Shown one piece after another: positions 63,868 to 64,000 of a stretch of 64,000 nt of DNA. The notes under the pieces are model-generated. The model had not been told where the DNA came from. It saw only the letters and a program-made list of their open reading frames with translations, and did not search any database. The position numbers and the translations under genes were made by a program. The stretch comes from Entomobacter blattae. GTDB taxonomy: Bacteria; Pseudomonadota; Alphaproteobacteria; Acetobacterales; Acetobacteraceae. The stretch is taken from positions 1,963,001-2,027,000 of the forward strand of contig NZ_CP060244.1 of the NCBI RefSeq assembly GCF_014672835.1. The letters are read 5' to 3'. The number at the start of each line of letters is the position of its first letter. Within the stretch, counting starts at the first letter, position 1.

Positions 63868-64000
63868 TAAACCTCTTCCGTTTCTGTTATAAGTTATAAG
63901 AAGTAATCTCCTGTGGTTGCTAACATAATAACATAAAGACGAAAGTTTTTATTCTTATTCTTAAGAAAACGACATCAAAAGATTGTTAAGAAAACTGTGT

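Overview
The window looks like a chromosomal segment around the replication-initiation gene cluster of an alphaproteobacterium, most likely an acetic acid bacterium (Acetobacteraceae) with fairly low GC, as in insect-associated genera. The reasons are the gene orders mutM/rpsT/dnaA/dnaN/recF, dusB-ntrB-ntrC-ntrY-ntrX-hfq-hflX and rarA-rluC-asmA-ATP12, a fused ispDF, and a giant Hint-domain exoprotein of a kind common in acetic acid bacteria. Genus was not determined.

Layout. 1-8.3 kb: recF (cut by the window edge), dnaN, dnaA and rpsT on the minus strand; mutM divergent from ubiE, coaBC and dut. 8.5-12.2 kb: a two-gene ABC importer (fused permease, ATPase with an extra C-terminal domain), then a convergent msrA. 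12.2-19.5 kb: ilvD, valS, tolC, pcm and a tRNA-Cys, with a broken scrap of a NodT-type efflux gene hidden between valS and tolC. 19.6-21.8 kb: a divergent SDR/GNAT-like pair. 21.8-32.6 kb: hflX, hfq, the two Ntr two-component systems, dusB, and divergent ispDF. 32.6-39.4 kb: a 44-codon ORF, a nitroreductase, and the ATP12/AsmA/RluC/RarA operon. 39.5-42.1 kb: two small exported proteins and a multicopper oxidase. 42.3-44.9 kb: a Wzm/Wzt polysaccharide exporter followed by a rearrangement scar, made of a truncated 23S rRNA piece plus a degenerate second copy of the wzm/wzt junction. 45-56.3 kb: the 1601-residue Hint-domain protein and a three-gene RND efflux operon. 56.7-61 kb: a POT-family peptide transporter, a glycine-zipper lipoprotein and the quinone-linked D-lactate dehydrogenase. 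61-62.7 kb: a two-gene unit whose second product carries a microcin-type double-glycine leader. 62.8-64 kb: tRNA-Glu and a small exported protein.

Most of the window is housekeeping. The accessory content is mainly envelope and export: polysaccharide export, RND efflux, a giant exoprotein and a candidate leader peptide substrate. The least explained items are the double-glycine-leader gene and its 366-residue neighbour, the 23S/wzm-wzt scar, the NodT scrap, and an NtrC lacking the sigma-54 contact loop. All calls come from reading translations and bases by eye; no database search was run.
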